Shown: piece after piece, positions 51,337 to 59,714 of the stretch | Layout: each line of letters opens with the position of its first letter | Position numbering within the stretch: position 1 is the stretch's first letter | DNA from: Bacteroidales bacterium | GTDB lineage: Bacteria; Bacteroidota; Bacteroidia; Bacteroidales; UBA932 | Direction: 5' to 3' | Length of the DNA: 64,000 nucleotides | Assembly (NCBI GenBank): GCA_023227835.1 | Contig: JALOCI010000011.1 | Location: 7,134-71,133, forward strand | Translations under genes and position numbers: made by a program | The notes under the pieces: generated by a model | Databases searched by the model: none | Told to the model about the DNA's origin: nothing | The model's input: only the letters and a program-made list of their open reading frames with translations

Positions 51337-53460
51337 TTACTCAAACTTTTGGAGAAGAAGCTCCATAAGTTTGATTGAGGCAACTGAGACTGATGTGCCC
51401 GGGCCGAATATGGCAGCAGCACCGGCCTTGTAAAGTGCATCATAGTCCTGTGCAGGGATAACACCACCGACAATAACCATGATATCTTCACGACCGAGTT
51501 TCTTCAGTTCCCCTATAATCTGAGGTACCAGAGTCTTGTGACCCGCAGCAAGAGATGATACTCCTACTACGTGTACGTCATTCTCTACAGCCTGTTTTGC
51601 AGCCTCTTCAGGAGTCTGGAACAGAGGACCCATATCTACGTCAAAGCCGCAGTCAGCATAACCTGTAGCTACAACTTTTGCTCCGCGGTCGTGTCCGTCC
51701 TGTCCGAGTTTTGCAATCATAATACGAGGTTGACGTCCCTCTTTCTTGGCGAATTCAGCAACGAGTTTCTTAGCTTTCTCGAAGTCGCTGTCATTCTTAA
51801 CCTCACTAGAATATACACCTGTGTTCATACGGATAATTGCTTTATATCTTCCTGCCACAGCCTCACATGCGTCTGAAATCTCTCCCAGGGTTGCACGTAC
51901 TTTGGCTGCCTCAATGGCAAGTTCAAGAAGATTACCTGTTTTATTTCCGGCAGCTTCTGTAATAGCAGCAAGGGCAGCTTTTACCTTTGCCTCGTCACGG
52001 TTGGCACGTAACTCTTTAAGCCTTGCAATCTGAGACTCTCTGACCTTGGTATTGTCAACGTCAAGTATCTCGAGCGGATCTTCTTTATCCAGCCTGTATT
52101 TATTAATACCTACAATTGTATCAAGTCCAGAGTCAATTCTTGCCTGTTTCCTTGCAGCGGCCTCTTCAATACGGAGTTTAGGAATACCGGTCTCGATAGC
52201 TTTAGCCATACCGCCGAGTTTCTCAACCTCCTCAATGTGGCTCCATGCACGCTCTGCAATCTCCTGAGTCAGTTTCTCAACATAGTAAGAACCGGCCCAA
52301 GGGTCGAGAGACCTTGTAACATTAGTCTCCTCTTGTATGTAAATCTGGGTATTTCTTGCAATACGTGCAGAGAAGTCTGTAGGAAGAGCAATAGCCTCAT
52401 CAAGAGCATTTGTATGCAGTGACTGGGTGTGACCCAGAGCTGCCCCCATAGCCTCAATGCAGGTTCTTGCAACGTTGTTGAAAGGATCCTGCTCAGTGAG
52501 AGACCAACCTGATGTCTGGCAGTGAGTCCTGAGAGATAGTGATTTAGGGTTCTTAGGCGAGAACTGGTTAACCAGCTTTGCCCATATCATACGGGCAGCC
52601 CTCATCTTGGCAATCTCCATAAAGTGGTTCATGCCGATAGCCCAGAAGAAAGAGAGCCTTGGAGCGAATTGGTCAACACTCATACCTGCAGCAATACCTG
52701 TCCTCAGATACTCAAGACCGTCAGCAAGAGTGTAAGCCATCTCTATATCGCAAGTTGCACCTGCCTCCTGCATATGGTAGCCGGAGATTGATATAGAGTT
52801 GAATTTAGGCATGTTCCTGGCTGTGTACGAGAATATATCACCGATTATCCTCATTGAGAATTCAGGAGGGTAGATATATGTATTTCTTACCATGAACTCC
52901 TTCAGAATGTCATTCTGAATTGTTCCGGCCATCTCCTCAAGCTTTGCTCCCTGCTCCATACCTGCTACAATATAGAAGGCGAGGATAGGAAGAACGGCAC
53001 CGTTCATAGTCATCGAAACAGACATCTTGTTTAGAGGAATCTGGTCGAAAAGGACCTTCATGTCTTCAACACTGCATATACTTACACCGGCTTTACCCAC
53101 ATCACCGACAACCCTTGGGTGGTCAGCATCATATCCTCTGTGTGTTGCAAGGTCAAAAGCAACAGAGAGACCCTTCTGTCCTGCCGCAAGATTTCTTCTG
53201 TAAAAGGCGTTTGACTCCTCTGCTGTTGAGAAACCTGCATATTGACGGATAGTCCATGGTTTCTGTACGTACATTGTGCTGTAAGGGCCACGGAGGAATG
53301 GTGCAATACCGGCAGCGTAGCTGAGGTGTTCCATACCTTCGAGATCTTTTGCAGTATAGACCCCTTTAACCGGAATTTGTTCGGAGGTCATCCATGTTGA
53401 GTTCTCCTGCGCAGCAGCACTCCCTCCGTTATATTTTATTTCTGAAAATTTTGGACGCAT
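51337..53460 (-). CDS. mutB: Methylmalonyl-CoA mutase, large (catalytic) subunit
   Basis: Adenosylcobalamin-dependent isomerisation of succinyl-CoA and methylmalonyl-CoA, the key step of the succinate-propionate route. The 707-residue length is typical. The N-terminal TIM-barrel shows the substrate region RGPYSTMYVQKPWTIRQYAG and TCQTSG-like RTHCQTSGWSLT. The C-terminal B12 domain has the DxHxxG motif (GQDGHDRGAKV; Asp588, His590), with His590 as the cobalt ligand. It follows mutA by 23 bases and a strong terminator follows it. Epimerase and decarboxylase genes are not in the window. Confidence 0.97.
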   Translation of the reverse strand: MRPKFSEIKYNGGSAAAQENSTWMTSEQIPVKGVYTAKDLEGMEHLSYAAGIAPFLRGPYSTMYVQKPWTIRQYAGFSTAEESNAFYRRNLAAGQKGLSVAFDLATHRGYDADHPRVVGDVGKAGVSICSVEDMKVLFDQIPLNKMSVSMTMNGAVLPILAFYIVAGMEQGAKLEEMAGTIQNDILKEFMVRNTYIYPPEFSMRIIGDIFSYTARNMPKFNSISISGYHMQEAGATCDIEMAYTLADGLEYLRTGIAAGMSVDQFAPRLSFFWAIGMNHFMEIAKMRAARMIWAKLVNQFSPKNPKSLSLRTHCQTSGWSLTEQDPFNNVARTCIEAMGAALGHTQSLHTNALDEAIALPTDFSARIARNTQIYIQEETNVTRSLDPWAGSYYVEKLTQEIAERAWSHIEEVEKLGGMAKAIETGIPKLRIEEAAARKQARIDSGLDTIVGINKYRLDKEDPLEILDVDNTKVRESQIARLKELRANRDEAKVKAALAAITEAAGNKTGNLLELAIEAAKVRATLGEISDACEAVAGRYKAIIRMNTGVYSSEVKNDSDFEKAKKLVAEFAKKEGRQPRIMIAKLGQDGHDRGAKVVATGYADCGFDVDMGPLFQTPEEAAKQAVENDVHVVGVSSLAAGHKTLVPQIIGELKKLGREDIMVIVGGVIPAQDYDALYKAGAAAIFGPGTSVSVASIKLMELLLQKFE

Positions 53461-53483
53461 ATCTAAAAAATTTTATTACATGA

Positions 53484-55343
53484 TTAAATACCCAATTGAG
53501 CCTGGTAACCCTTTAATGTCTCAAGTAAGTTGCTCTTTACACTTATAAAGTTCTTGATGCCTTTTGAGATAAGTTCATCCTTGCACTCAGGCTCTCCGGC
53601 CACAACAAGGATTGCCTTATTGCCAAGAAGAGCGTTAATCTGAGGTACTGATTCAGCATATTCGTCATCAGAAGAGCATGCTACAACGATGTCTGCCTTC
53701 GCCTCGATAGCTGCGGCAACACCCTCCTCAATTGTGGCAAACCTGTTGTTGTCCACAACCTCTATACCTGCAACGGCAAAGAAATTACAAGAAAATTGAG
53801 CACGTGCACGGCAGAAAGCGAGATTGCCATAAGTAAGCATGAATGCTTTAGGCTGCTTGCCACTCTTTTCTGTTGCGAAACGAAGTGCTTCGAAAGCCTG
53901 TGCTCCGCGGTATTTCTCAATAGGTTCTGCTATCATGACAGGACTTTTTTCAGATTCAGACCCTCTGGTTACAACATCCAAAGTGACAGCCTTGTCAACC
54001 TTCTCGGTGAAGTTAGGGTATTGATTTGTGCCAAGCAATGTCTCTCTGCGTGTTGCAATGTTCATGTCTTTTTTGTTTGCAGTAGCTTTTACCTCAGCCT
54101 GAACAAAACCCTTAGTGAAGGCTTCGGTGTAACCACCCATCTCCTCAACCTTGACAAACAGTTTCCATGCCTCATTGGCAATAGAAGAGGTCAGGGTCTC
54201 GATATAATAAGAGCCGGCCGCAGGGTCTTCAACTTTATTGAAGTGAGACTCCTCTTTTAGAATAATCTGTACATTTCTTGCTATACGATTACTAAATTCT
54301 CCCGGTTCATTGTATTGATAATCAAAAGGAAGAACCTCGAGAGAGTCAACTCCTGCCAGAGAGGCGCTCATGGCCTCAGTTGTTGCGCGAAGCATATTTA
54401 CATAAGAATCGTAAACAGTCTGGTTCCACTGGCTTGTAACAGCGTGGATCTTCATCTTCTGGGTGCACTCTTTAGTTGAGCCGTACTCCTTTACAATATT
54501 TGACCACAACATTCTCGCTGCGCGGAATTTTGCAATCTCAAAGAAATAATTTGCACTTATGCCAAATGTAAACTTAACCCTTCTGGCAGCCTCTTCAGCA
54601 GAGAAGCCCAGTTCTGTGATTGTAGCCATATACTCGCTTCCCATGGCAAGAGAAAAACCGAGTTCCTGAACAATTGTAGAACCTGCATCATTAAATGAGT
54701 ACCCTTCAACACCTATCACACGTACCCTTGGATACTCCGCAACAGCAGAGATACACTCTTTAATAGCAGCCTTGTAGTCAGGACAGCAAAAGGCTCCGGA
54801 AGTTGTCAGAGCTCTCAGCGGGTCAAAATCAAAAGAGGCATAAACCTCGTCAGCTTTTGCCCCTGTGCTTTTTGCGTATGAAATGAAGGCTTTTATTGTT
54901 TCCGGTGCACCACATGAGCACCCTTCAAAATTAACCTCTGTCTTGTCAAGGTCTATCCCTTTAAGAAGTTTTGCCATATCGGCAACTGTGAGTGCTTTTT
55001 TGCCATCTATGCAGAAAGCAACAGATTCTACCCCTTTGTTAAGACCGTCTATTGCCTGTTCATTTGCCTTTTCGGGATTTCCCCAAGCGCAGTATCCTTG
55101 ACGTATAAGCCAGTTGTTGTTGGTCTTTGTGCCTCTGACAAAAGGAAATTCACCCGGGGCACTTTGCAGGTGTTTTAAATTTTCAAGATCTTCTGCACGG
55201 TAGTACGGACGAACAGGGAATCCCTCCAGTGTTTTCCATACGAGCTTTTTCTCGTAGTCAGCGCCTTTAAGGTCCTTAGCGATCACCTCTTCCCATTGTT
55301 GGGTGGAAACAGGCGGAAACTCAGCGAATAATTTTTCTGCCAT
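53484..55343 (-). CDS. mutA: Methylmalonyl-CoA mutase, small subunit
   Basis: Non-catalytic partner of MutB in the heterodimeric enzyme. The 619 residues have the same barrel-plus-B12-like fold, but the DxHxxG cobalt motif is absent from the C-terminal domain, as expected. Visible family parts are WKTLEGFPVRPYYRAEDL, VRGTKTNNNWLIRQGYCAWG and VTSQWNQTVYDSYVNMLRATTEAMSA. It is the first gene of mutAB, with a TAnnTTTG element about 40 bases upstream. Confidence 0.95.
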   Translation of the reverse strand: MAEKLFAEFPPVSTQQWEEVIAKDLKGADYEKKLVWKTLEGFPVRPYYRAEDLENLKHLQSAPGEFPFVRGTKTNNNWLIRQGYCAWGNPEKANEQAIDGLNKGVESVAFCIDGKKALTVADMAKLLKGIDLDKTEVNFEGCSCGAPETIKAFISYAKSTGAKADEVYASFDFDPLRALTTSGAFCCPDYKAAIKECISAVAEYPRVRVIGVEGYSFNDAGSTIVQELGFSLAMGSEYMATITELGFSAEEAARRVKFTFGISANYFFEIAKFRAARMLWSNIVKEYGSTKECTQKMKIHAVTSQWNQTVYDSYVNMLRATTEAMSASLAGVDSLEVLPFDYQYNEPGEFSNRIARNVQIILKEESHFNKVEDPAAGSYYIETLTSSIANEAWKLFVKVEEMGGYTEAFTKGFVQAEVKATANKKDMNIATRRETLLGTNQYPNFTEKVDKAVTLDVVTRGSESEKSPVMIAEPIEKYRGAQAFEALRFATEKSGKQPKAFMLTYGNLAFCRARAQFSCNFFAVAGIEVVDNNRFATIEEGVAAAIEAKADIVVACSSDDEYAESVPQINALLGNKAILVVAGEPECKDELISKGIKNFISVKSNLLETLKGYQAQLGI

Positions 55344-55384
55344 ATTTATGATTTTATGTTAAATAATGCCTTAAAATGATTCGG

Positions 55385-55392
55385 CAAAGGTA
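55385..55392 (-). promoter_or_regulatory. Promoter -7 element for mutAB
   Basis: The minus strand reads TACCTTTG (TAnnTTTG), 41 bases before the mutA start. No clear -33 box was found. Confidence 0.45.
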
Positions 55393-55469
55393 ACAAATCT
55401 TTGACATAATTAAACCTTTTATTCTATAGGATGTCTTAATGCTAAACAACAATTTAAAATTGTACGAAT

Positions 55470-56129
55470 ATGAAAAAGACGCTTAGTTTGTTAATAATGT
55501 TTGCACTAGTTGCAACCTTATCTGCACAGGAACCTCAGAGAGAAATGAGGAAGACAATGAAGCCTGCAACTGAGAGAGGATATATGAAGGCTAATCCTCA
55601 GAAACTGGCTCCGAAATTTACTGATGACCAAAAAAAGCAAATGGCAGATTTTAAACTTGCCTATGACAAGCAGATGATTCAGATAAATAATCTGTTAGGA
55701 GAGAGGAAAGCTCAGCTGAAAACTCTGCAATTGGCTGAAAAACCGGACATGAAGAAGGTTAATGCCAAGATTGATGAGATTACCGATCTTATGAACCAAA
55801 AGATGAAGACTGGTGCTGATTACAGAAATAAAGTCAGATCAATACTTACAGAAGAACAAAGGGTAAGGATGGATATGATGCATGAACGTCAGCACAATCC
55901 TCAGGGAGCCGGCATGATGCAAAGGCAGATTCAGATGCGCAAAGTTGTTAAATCAGCGGGATGTAATGACGGAAACTGCAAGGGAGAAGCTTGCGGACAA
56001 GCATGTTGTAAAGATGGAACCAAACATAAGGCAGACGGATGCAAAGGCACATGCAAAGAGGCTAAGCACGGCCAGTCGGGAGAGTGCTGTGAAAAAGACT
56101 CAGTTAAAGTAATTAAAGTTAATAAGTAG
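55470..56129 (+). CDS. Exported Spy/CpxP-like protein with Cys-rich tail
   Basis: A 219-residue protein with a signal peptide (ending near TLSAQ). The middle (about 45-155) is helical and charged, with FTDDQKKQMADFKLAYDKQM and the SILTEEQRVRMDMMHERQ stretch, which resembles LTxxQ repeats of Spy/CpxP periplasmic chaperones. The last 57 residues carry nine cysteines (165, 170, 175, 179, 180, 191, 195, 206, 207) amid Lys and Gly, like a small metal-binding module. Metal or redox binding is an inference. It is divergent from mutAB; no promoter matching the consensus was seen. Confidence 0.72.
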   Translation: MKKTLSLLIMFALVATLSAQEPQREMRKTMKPATERGYMKANPQKLAPKFTDDQKKQMADFKLAYDKQMIQINNLLGERKAQLKTLQLAEKPDMKKVNAKIDEITDLMNQKMKTGADYRNKVRSILTEEQRVRMDMMHERQHNPQGAGMMQRQIQMRKVVKSAGCNDGNCKGEACGQACCKDGTKHKADGCKGTCKEAKHGQSGECCEKDSVKVIKVNK

Positions 56130-56142
56130 TGTAGTTAAGTAG

Positions 56143-57033
56143 TTATTCGCCTTTTTCAAGGTCTGAGGCCTTGTCAGAGTAGTTTTCGATGTCGGCATCA
56201 TTTTCAGGAACAGATTTCCGGTCTTGCAATTCAGCGGTTTTGGGTTTGTGGATTTTCTTATCTGTCTTGTTGATGGTGCCGTCCTCATTTTTTTTCGTCT
56301 TGAGAACAGCTTTTCTAAGCTCAAAATTCTCTCCCAGGTATTTTCTCCTAACCTCCGGATTGTTTGCAAGAACCTCCGCCGATCCGCTTTCCAAAATACT
56401 GCCCTCATATAAAAGATAAGCTCTGTCAGTAATTGCCAAAGTCTCGTGGACATTGTGGTCGGTTATAATAATGCCTATATTCTTGGTCTTCAGTTTGGCA
56501 ATAATGTGCTGTATATCCTCAACCGCAATAGGATCAACTCCCGCAAACGGTTCGTCCAGCAGAATGAATTTGGGATCGATAGCAAGTGCACGAGCAATCT
56601 CGCACCTTCTTCTTTCACCGCCTGAAAGCTGGATTCCCATGCTTTTTCTTACACCCTGAAGCCCGAATTCCGCCAACAACTCTTCAAGCCTGTCCGTTCT
56701 CTCTTGTTTTGTCATATCAGAAAGTTCCATGACAGACATAATATTATTCTCCACACTCATCTTCCTGAAGACAGAAGCTTCCTGGGCAAGGTATCCCAAT
56801 CCTTTCTGAGCTCTTTTGTACATAGGAAGATCCGTAATCTCCTCATTGTCGAGGAAAATCCTTCCGGAATTAGGTTTTATAAGTCCTGTTATCATATAGA
56901 AGCTTGTGGTTTTTCCGGCTCCGTTTGGACCGAGTAAACCCACAATTTCCCCTTGTTCCACCTCAATGGATACATTCTTTACGACAGTACGGGATCCGTA
57001 TTTTTTAACTAAGTTGCTGCAGTGTAAGCGCAT
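56143..57033 (-). CDS. lptB: LPS export ABC transporter ATPase LptB, with C-terminal extension
   Basis: ATPase that drives lipopolysaccharide extraction from the inner membrane with LptFG. Walker A is GPNGAGKTT (35-43), the signature is LSGGERRR and Walker B is FILLDEPFAGVDP. The LptB-type end YLGENFEL is reached at residue 239, where most LptB proteins stop; here 57 further charged residues follow (Lys, Glu, Asp rich), giving 296. It follows dnaX by 15 bases, so dnaX-lptB is likely one transcript. Other lpt genes are absent. Confidence 0.93.
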   Translation of the reverse strand: MRLHCSNLVKKYGSRTVVKNVSIEVEQGEIVGLLGPNGAGKTTSFYMITGLIKPNSGRIFLDNEEITDLPMYKRAQKGLGYLAQEASVFRKMSVENNIMSVMELSDMTKQERTDRLEELLAEFGLQGVRKSMGIQLSGGERRRCEIARALAIDPKFILLDEPFAGVDPIAVEDIQHIIAKLKTKNIGIIITDHNVHETLAITDRAYLLYEGSILESGSAEVLANNPEVRRKYLGENFELRKAVLKTKKNEDGTINKTDKKIHKPKTAELQDRKSVPENDADIENYSDKASDLEKGE

Positions 57034-57048
57034 TTTAATTTTTTTTGT

Positions 57049-58809
57049 CTATTTTATCTCGAGTTTCAGGTCGTTTTGCAACTCTTTCAACTCGGGATTG
57101 CTTCCTAACAAAAAGTTTGCCTTTTCTTCAGGAAGGTAAAGTTTTTTCTCTCTCTTATCATCCGGGGTGACAGAAATTGATAGTTCAATGTTTTTATTGT
57201 TGAGGTGCTTTTGTAGAAACTCATTCAGCCTTAAAATGCATTTTCTTTCAATCCATTCCTTCTGGGCCTGGTTTCCAACCATGAAGTGAATCTTCGTTTT
57301 TTCAGAAATGACAGGAGAGCATTGGCGCAGTGCATTTGCAAGGTTTGGGAGTGATTTTTCGGACTCGGCCATCCTTTCCCATACAGGAAGTAGCTTCTCC
57401 ATGTCGAAATCATCCTCGCCGCGCTCCTGTGTCCTGATCTCCTCTTGGATCGAAATTGTCTGTTCAGCCGATTTCATCAAATCCTTGATGGATGTGGTCA
57501 TGGATTTTGTTTGTGGTTCAGCTTTGGGTTTTATCTCGATTCCGGCACTATTCACCTGCTCTTCACTTTTCACTTCCTCACTTTTCACTTCCACACTTTT
57601 CACTTCCTCACTCTTCACCGGCTGTTCACTTTTCACTCCATCACTTTTCACTTCCACACTTTTCACTCCCTCACTCTTCACTAACCCCCTCTTCACCTCG
57701 CCGCTTATCCAATCAGGAGATGTAATCCTGCACAGGCGGAAAAGAGCAAACTCTATATGAAGTCTCTGATTTCCGCTCAGTTTATATCCGGCTTCGCAGG
57801 CTGTTGTTATACTCAGTGCATCATAAAGAAAGTTCAGACTGCATCTTTCAGATTGTTCACGATATTTTTCCGCCACACTCGGAGCTAAATCAAGAAGTTG
57901 CTGAGTACTTCGATCCTTGCAAATAAGCAAATCCCTGAAATGAGAACTAAGTCCGGCAATGAAGTGAAGTGCATTGAATCCTTTTGAAAGAATCTCGTCA
58001 AATATCAACATAACCTCGGCGTGGGAAGAGTTGAGGAAATGATTGGTCAGTCGGATATAGTACTCGTAATCAAGCACATTTAATGTGGATATTACCTGTC
58101 CGTAACTTACATCCTGTCCACAGAAGGCAACAGTCTGGTCAAAAAGAGTCAAAGCATCTCTCATTGCTCCGTCTGCTTTCTGCGCTATTATGTGAAGGGC
58201 TTCTATATCAATCGTAACGCCCTCTTTAAGGGCTATATCCTTAAGATTTCTGACAATGTCCTCTACAGAAATCCTGTTGAAGTCATAAGTCTGGCATCTT
58301 GACAGAATTGTAGGAAGTATTTTGTGTTTCTCCGTCGTGGCAAGAATGAAAATTGCATGAGCGGGCGGTTCTTCCAGTGTCTTTAGAAAAGCATTGAAAG
58401 CAGCCTGGGAAAGCATATGTACCTCATCAATAATGTAAACACTGTATTTGCCGATTTGAGGCGGAATCCTTACAAGATCATTCAGTTGCCTGATGTCATC
58501 AACTGAATTATTTGATGCGGCATCCAGCTCATGTATTGAATATGAGCGTCCTTCGGCAAATGAGACACAAGACTCGCATACTCCGCAAGGGTCCATATTA
58601 TCAGATGGATTAAGACAATTGATTGTCTTGGCGAAAATCCTTGCACTTGTGGTTTTACCGACACCTCTCGGTCCACAAAAGAGATAGGCATGGGCTAGTT
58701 GTTTGCGGGTAATGGAATTTTTGAGTGTCCTTGCGATATTTTCCTGACCGATCAGGTTTTCGAAACTGTTCGGTCTGTACTTTCTGGCTGATACAATAAA
58801 TCTTTCCAT
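57049..58809 (-). CDS. dnaX: DNA polymerase III subunit gamma/tau
   Basis: Clamp-loader ATPase that ties together the replicative polymerases. About 586 residues from the ATG at 58809 (MERFIVSARKYRPNSF). Walker A is GPRGVGKTTSA, the zinc module is CLNPSDNMDPCGVCESC, then DEVHMLS. After the AAA+ and collar domains, residues about 372-420 are a low-complexity linker of VKSEE/VKSVE-type repeats encoded by a purine-rich DNA repeat. The C-terminal tau-like domain follows. A TTG at 58818 lies inside the promoter element, so 58809 is preferred, giving a nearly leaderless message. No frameshift signal for a gamma form was recognised. Confidence 0.95.
   Translation of the reverse strand: MERFIVSARKYRPNSFENLIGQENIARTLKNSITRKQLAHAYLFCGPRGVGKTTSARIFAKTINCLNPSDNMDPCGVCESCVSFAEGRSYSIHELDAASNNSVDDIRQLNDLVRIPPQIGKYSVYIIDEVHMLSQAAFNAFLKTLEEPPAHAIFILATTEKHKILPTILSRCQTYDFNRISVEDIVRNLKDIALKEGVTIDIEALHIIAQKADGAMRDALTLFDQTVAFCGQDVSYGQVISTLNVLDYEYYIRLTNHFLNSSHAEVMLIFDEILSKGFNALHFIAGLSSHFRDLLICKDRSTQQLLDLAPSVAEKYREQSERCSLNFLYDALSITTACEAGYKLSGNQRLHIEFALFRLCRITSPDWISGEVKRGLVKSEGVKSVEVKSDGVKSEQPVKSEEVKSVEVKSEEVKSEEQVNSAGIEIKPKAEPQTKSMTTSIKDLMKSAEQTISIQEEIRTQERGEDDFDMEKLLPVWERMAESEKSLPNLANALRQCSPVISEKTKIHFMVGNQAQKEWIERKCILRLNEFLQKHLNNKNIELSISVTPDDKREKKLYLPEEKANFLLGSNPELKELQNDLKLEIK
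57550..57696. repeat. Degenerate purine-rich repeat in the dnaX linker
   Basis: The minus (coding) strand is a run of 15-base steps, mostly GTGAAAAGTGAGGAA and variants, coding VKSEE, VKSVE and VKSDG units. The base composition and the GTGAAAA/GTGAAGA steps match the tandem repeat at 42034-42159, there read on the non-coding strand. Confidence 0.85.
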
Positions 58810-58815
58810 ACCGGA

Positions 58816-58823
58816 CAAAAGTA
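58816..58823 (-). promoter_or_regulatory. Promoter -7 element for dnaX-lptB
   Basis: The minus strand reads TACTTTTG, ending 6 bases before the dnaX ATG at 58809, so the message would have almost no leader. Confidence 0.55.
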
Positions 58824-58835
58824 CAAATTTTTATC

Positions 58836-58843
58836 TAATTTTG
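58836..58843 (+). promoter_or_regulatory. Promoter -7 element for the secreted unknown at 58864
   Basis: TAATTTTG (TAnnTTTG), 20 bases before the ATG at 58864, divergent from dnaX. Confidence 0.5.
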
Positions 58844-58863
58844 CGATTCACATCATCACTTCT

Positions 58864-59712
58864 ATGAGACATTTAATCCTGCTTGTTTTTTCACTTTTTT
58901 CAATATCACTGGCATCGGGTCAGAAACCTATTAAAGATGCCAGAAACAATTTTAGAAATTTTGGTGCAAAGACCACAAAGGTGGTACTTTCAGATGAGGG
59001 TATTATTGACGCATATATCCGGGACGCCGTTAAAAAGGAGTGGAAAATATCACCATACGAATTCTGCACACCTCAGGAGTATGAGCAAATAAAAGAGGAC
59101 ACTACATATTTCTTTCTTTTAAGGACAGACGGAATATTTAATGATGAGTACCAGCCCTCTCTTGAGTTTCTCTCTCTGATAAAGGGTGGTCCCGAGTTCA
59201 AAAAAGGGTTATTTATGAGTGCAGAAATGATCTCTCTGCCCCTTCAGGCAAAAGACGATGAATCGGGGGAGATATTTCCATTTTTGCCATCTTACCTGCA
59301 GATTATGCAAGATTATATATTAAAAGTCCAGAAGAATCTTATGATATCACTGAGTGGCGGTTCTTCTTTGGGAAATCTCACCGGAATCAATGGTAAAACA
59401 TTACTTTTCAGAGCTGAGGATATTGCATTTAAAACAGAGCCGGACGAGATAAAATGGACATTCAGGGGGCGTGCGGAGACTGTTGATCAGGATGCTATTG
59501 AGAAAGCCATGATTGAATTCTCGGATGATGTAGCTGTTGGTCTTGTTATTTCTCCCAAAGAGGGACACAAAGGCGGATACTGTTATAAACTTGTTATTGA
59601 TCCTGCGGAAGGCAGGTTATACTTCTTCAAGAAGAAAAAAGTAACAAGCAGTTCTCCTGCCGGTTTTTCAAGGAGTGATATTAAAAAAATATCGGCTCCA
59701 TACAGAAAATAA
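58864..59712 (+). CDS. Secreted protein of unknown function
   Basis: A 282-residue protein with a signal peptide (MRHLILLVFSLFSISLASGQ). I do not recognise a domain. The middle contains a hydrophilic alpha/beta stretch (YFFLLRTDGIFNDEYQPSLEFLSLIKGG) and the C-terminal part looks beta-rich (GLVISPKEGHKGGYCYKLVIDP). There is no lipobox, so it may be periplasmic or attached to the outer membrane. It is the first gene of a plus-strand run with an M16 peptidase (2 bases later) and an O-methyltransferase, under its own TAnnTTTG promoter. Confidence 0.7.
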   Translation: MRHLILLVFSLFSISLASGQKPIKDARNNFRNFGAKTTKVVLSDEGIIDAYIRDAVKKEWKISPYEFCTPQEYEQIKEDTTYFFLLRTDGIFNDEYQPSLEFLSLIKGGPEFKKGLFMSAEMISLPLQAKDDESGEIFPFLPSYLQIMQDYILKVQKNLMISLSGGSSLGNLTGINGKTLLFRAEDIAFKTEPDEIKWTFRGRAETVDQDAIEKAMIEFSDDVAVGLVISPKEGHKGGYCYKLVIDPAEGRLYFFKKKKVTSSSPAGFSRSDIKKISAPYRK

Positions 59713-59714
59713 TC

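Noticed and set aside
57308..57760. Plus-strand frames opposite dnaX
   Set aside because: They are kept open by the purine/pyrimidine-rich repeat and give Ser/Phe/Leu/Thr low-complexity products with no domain; dnaX is well supported.
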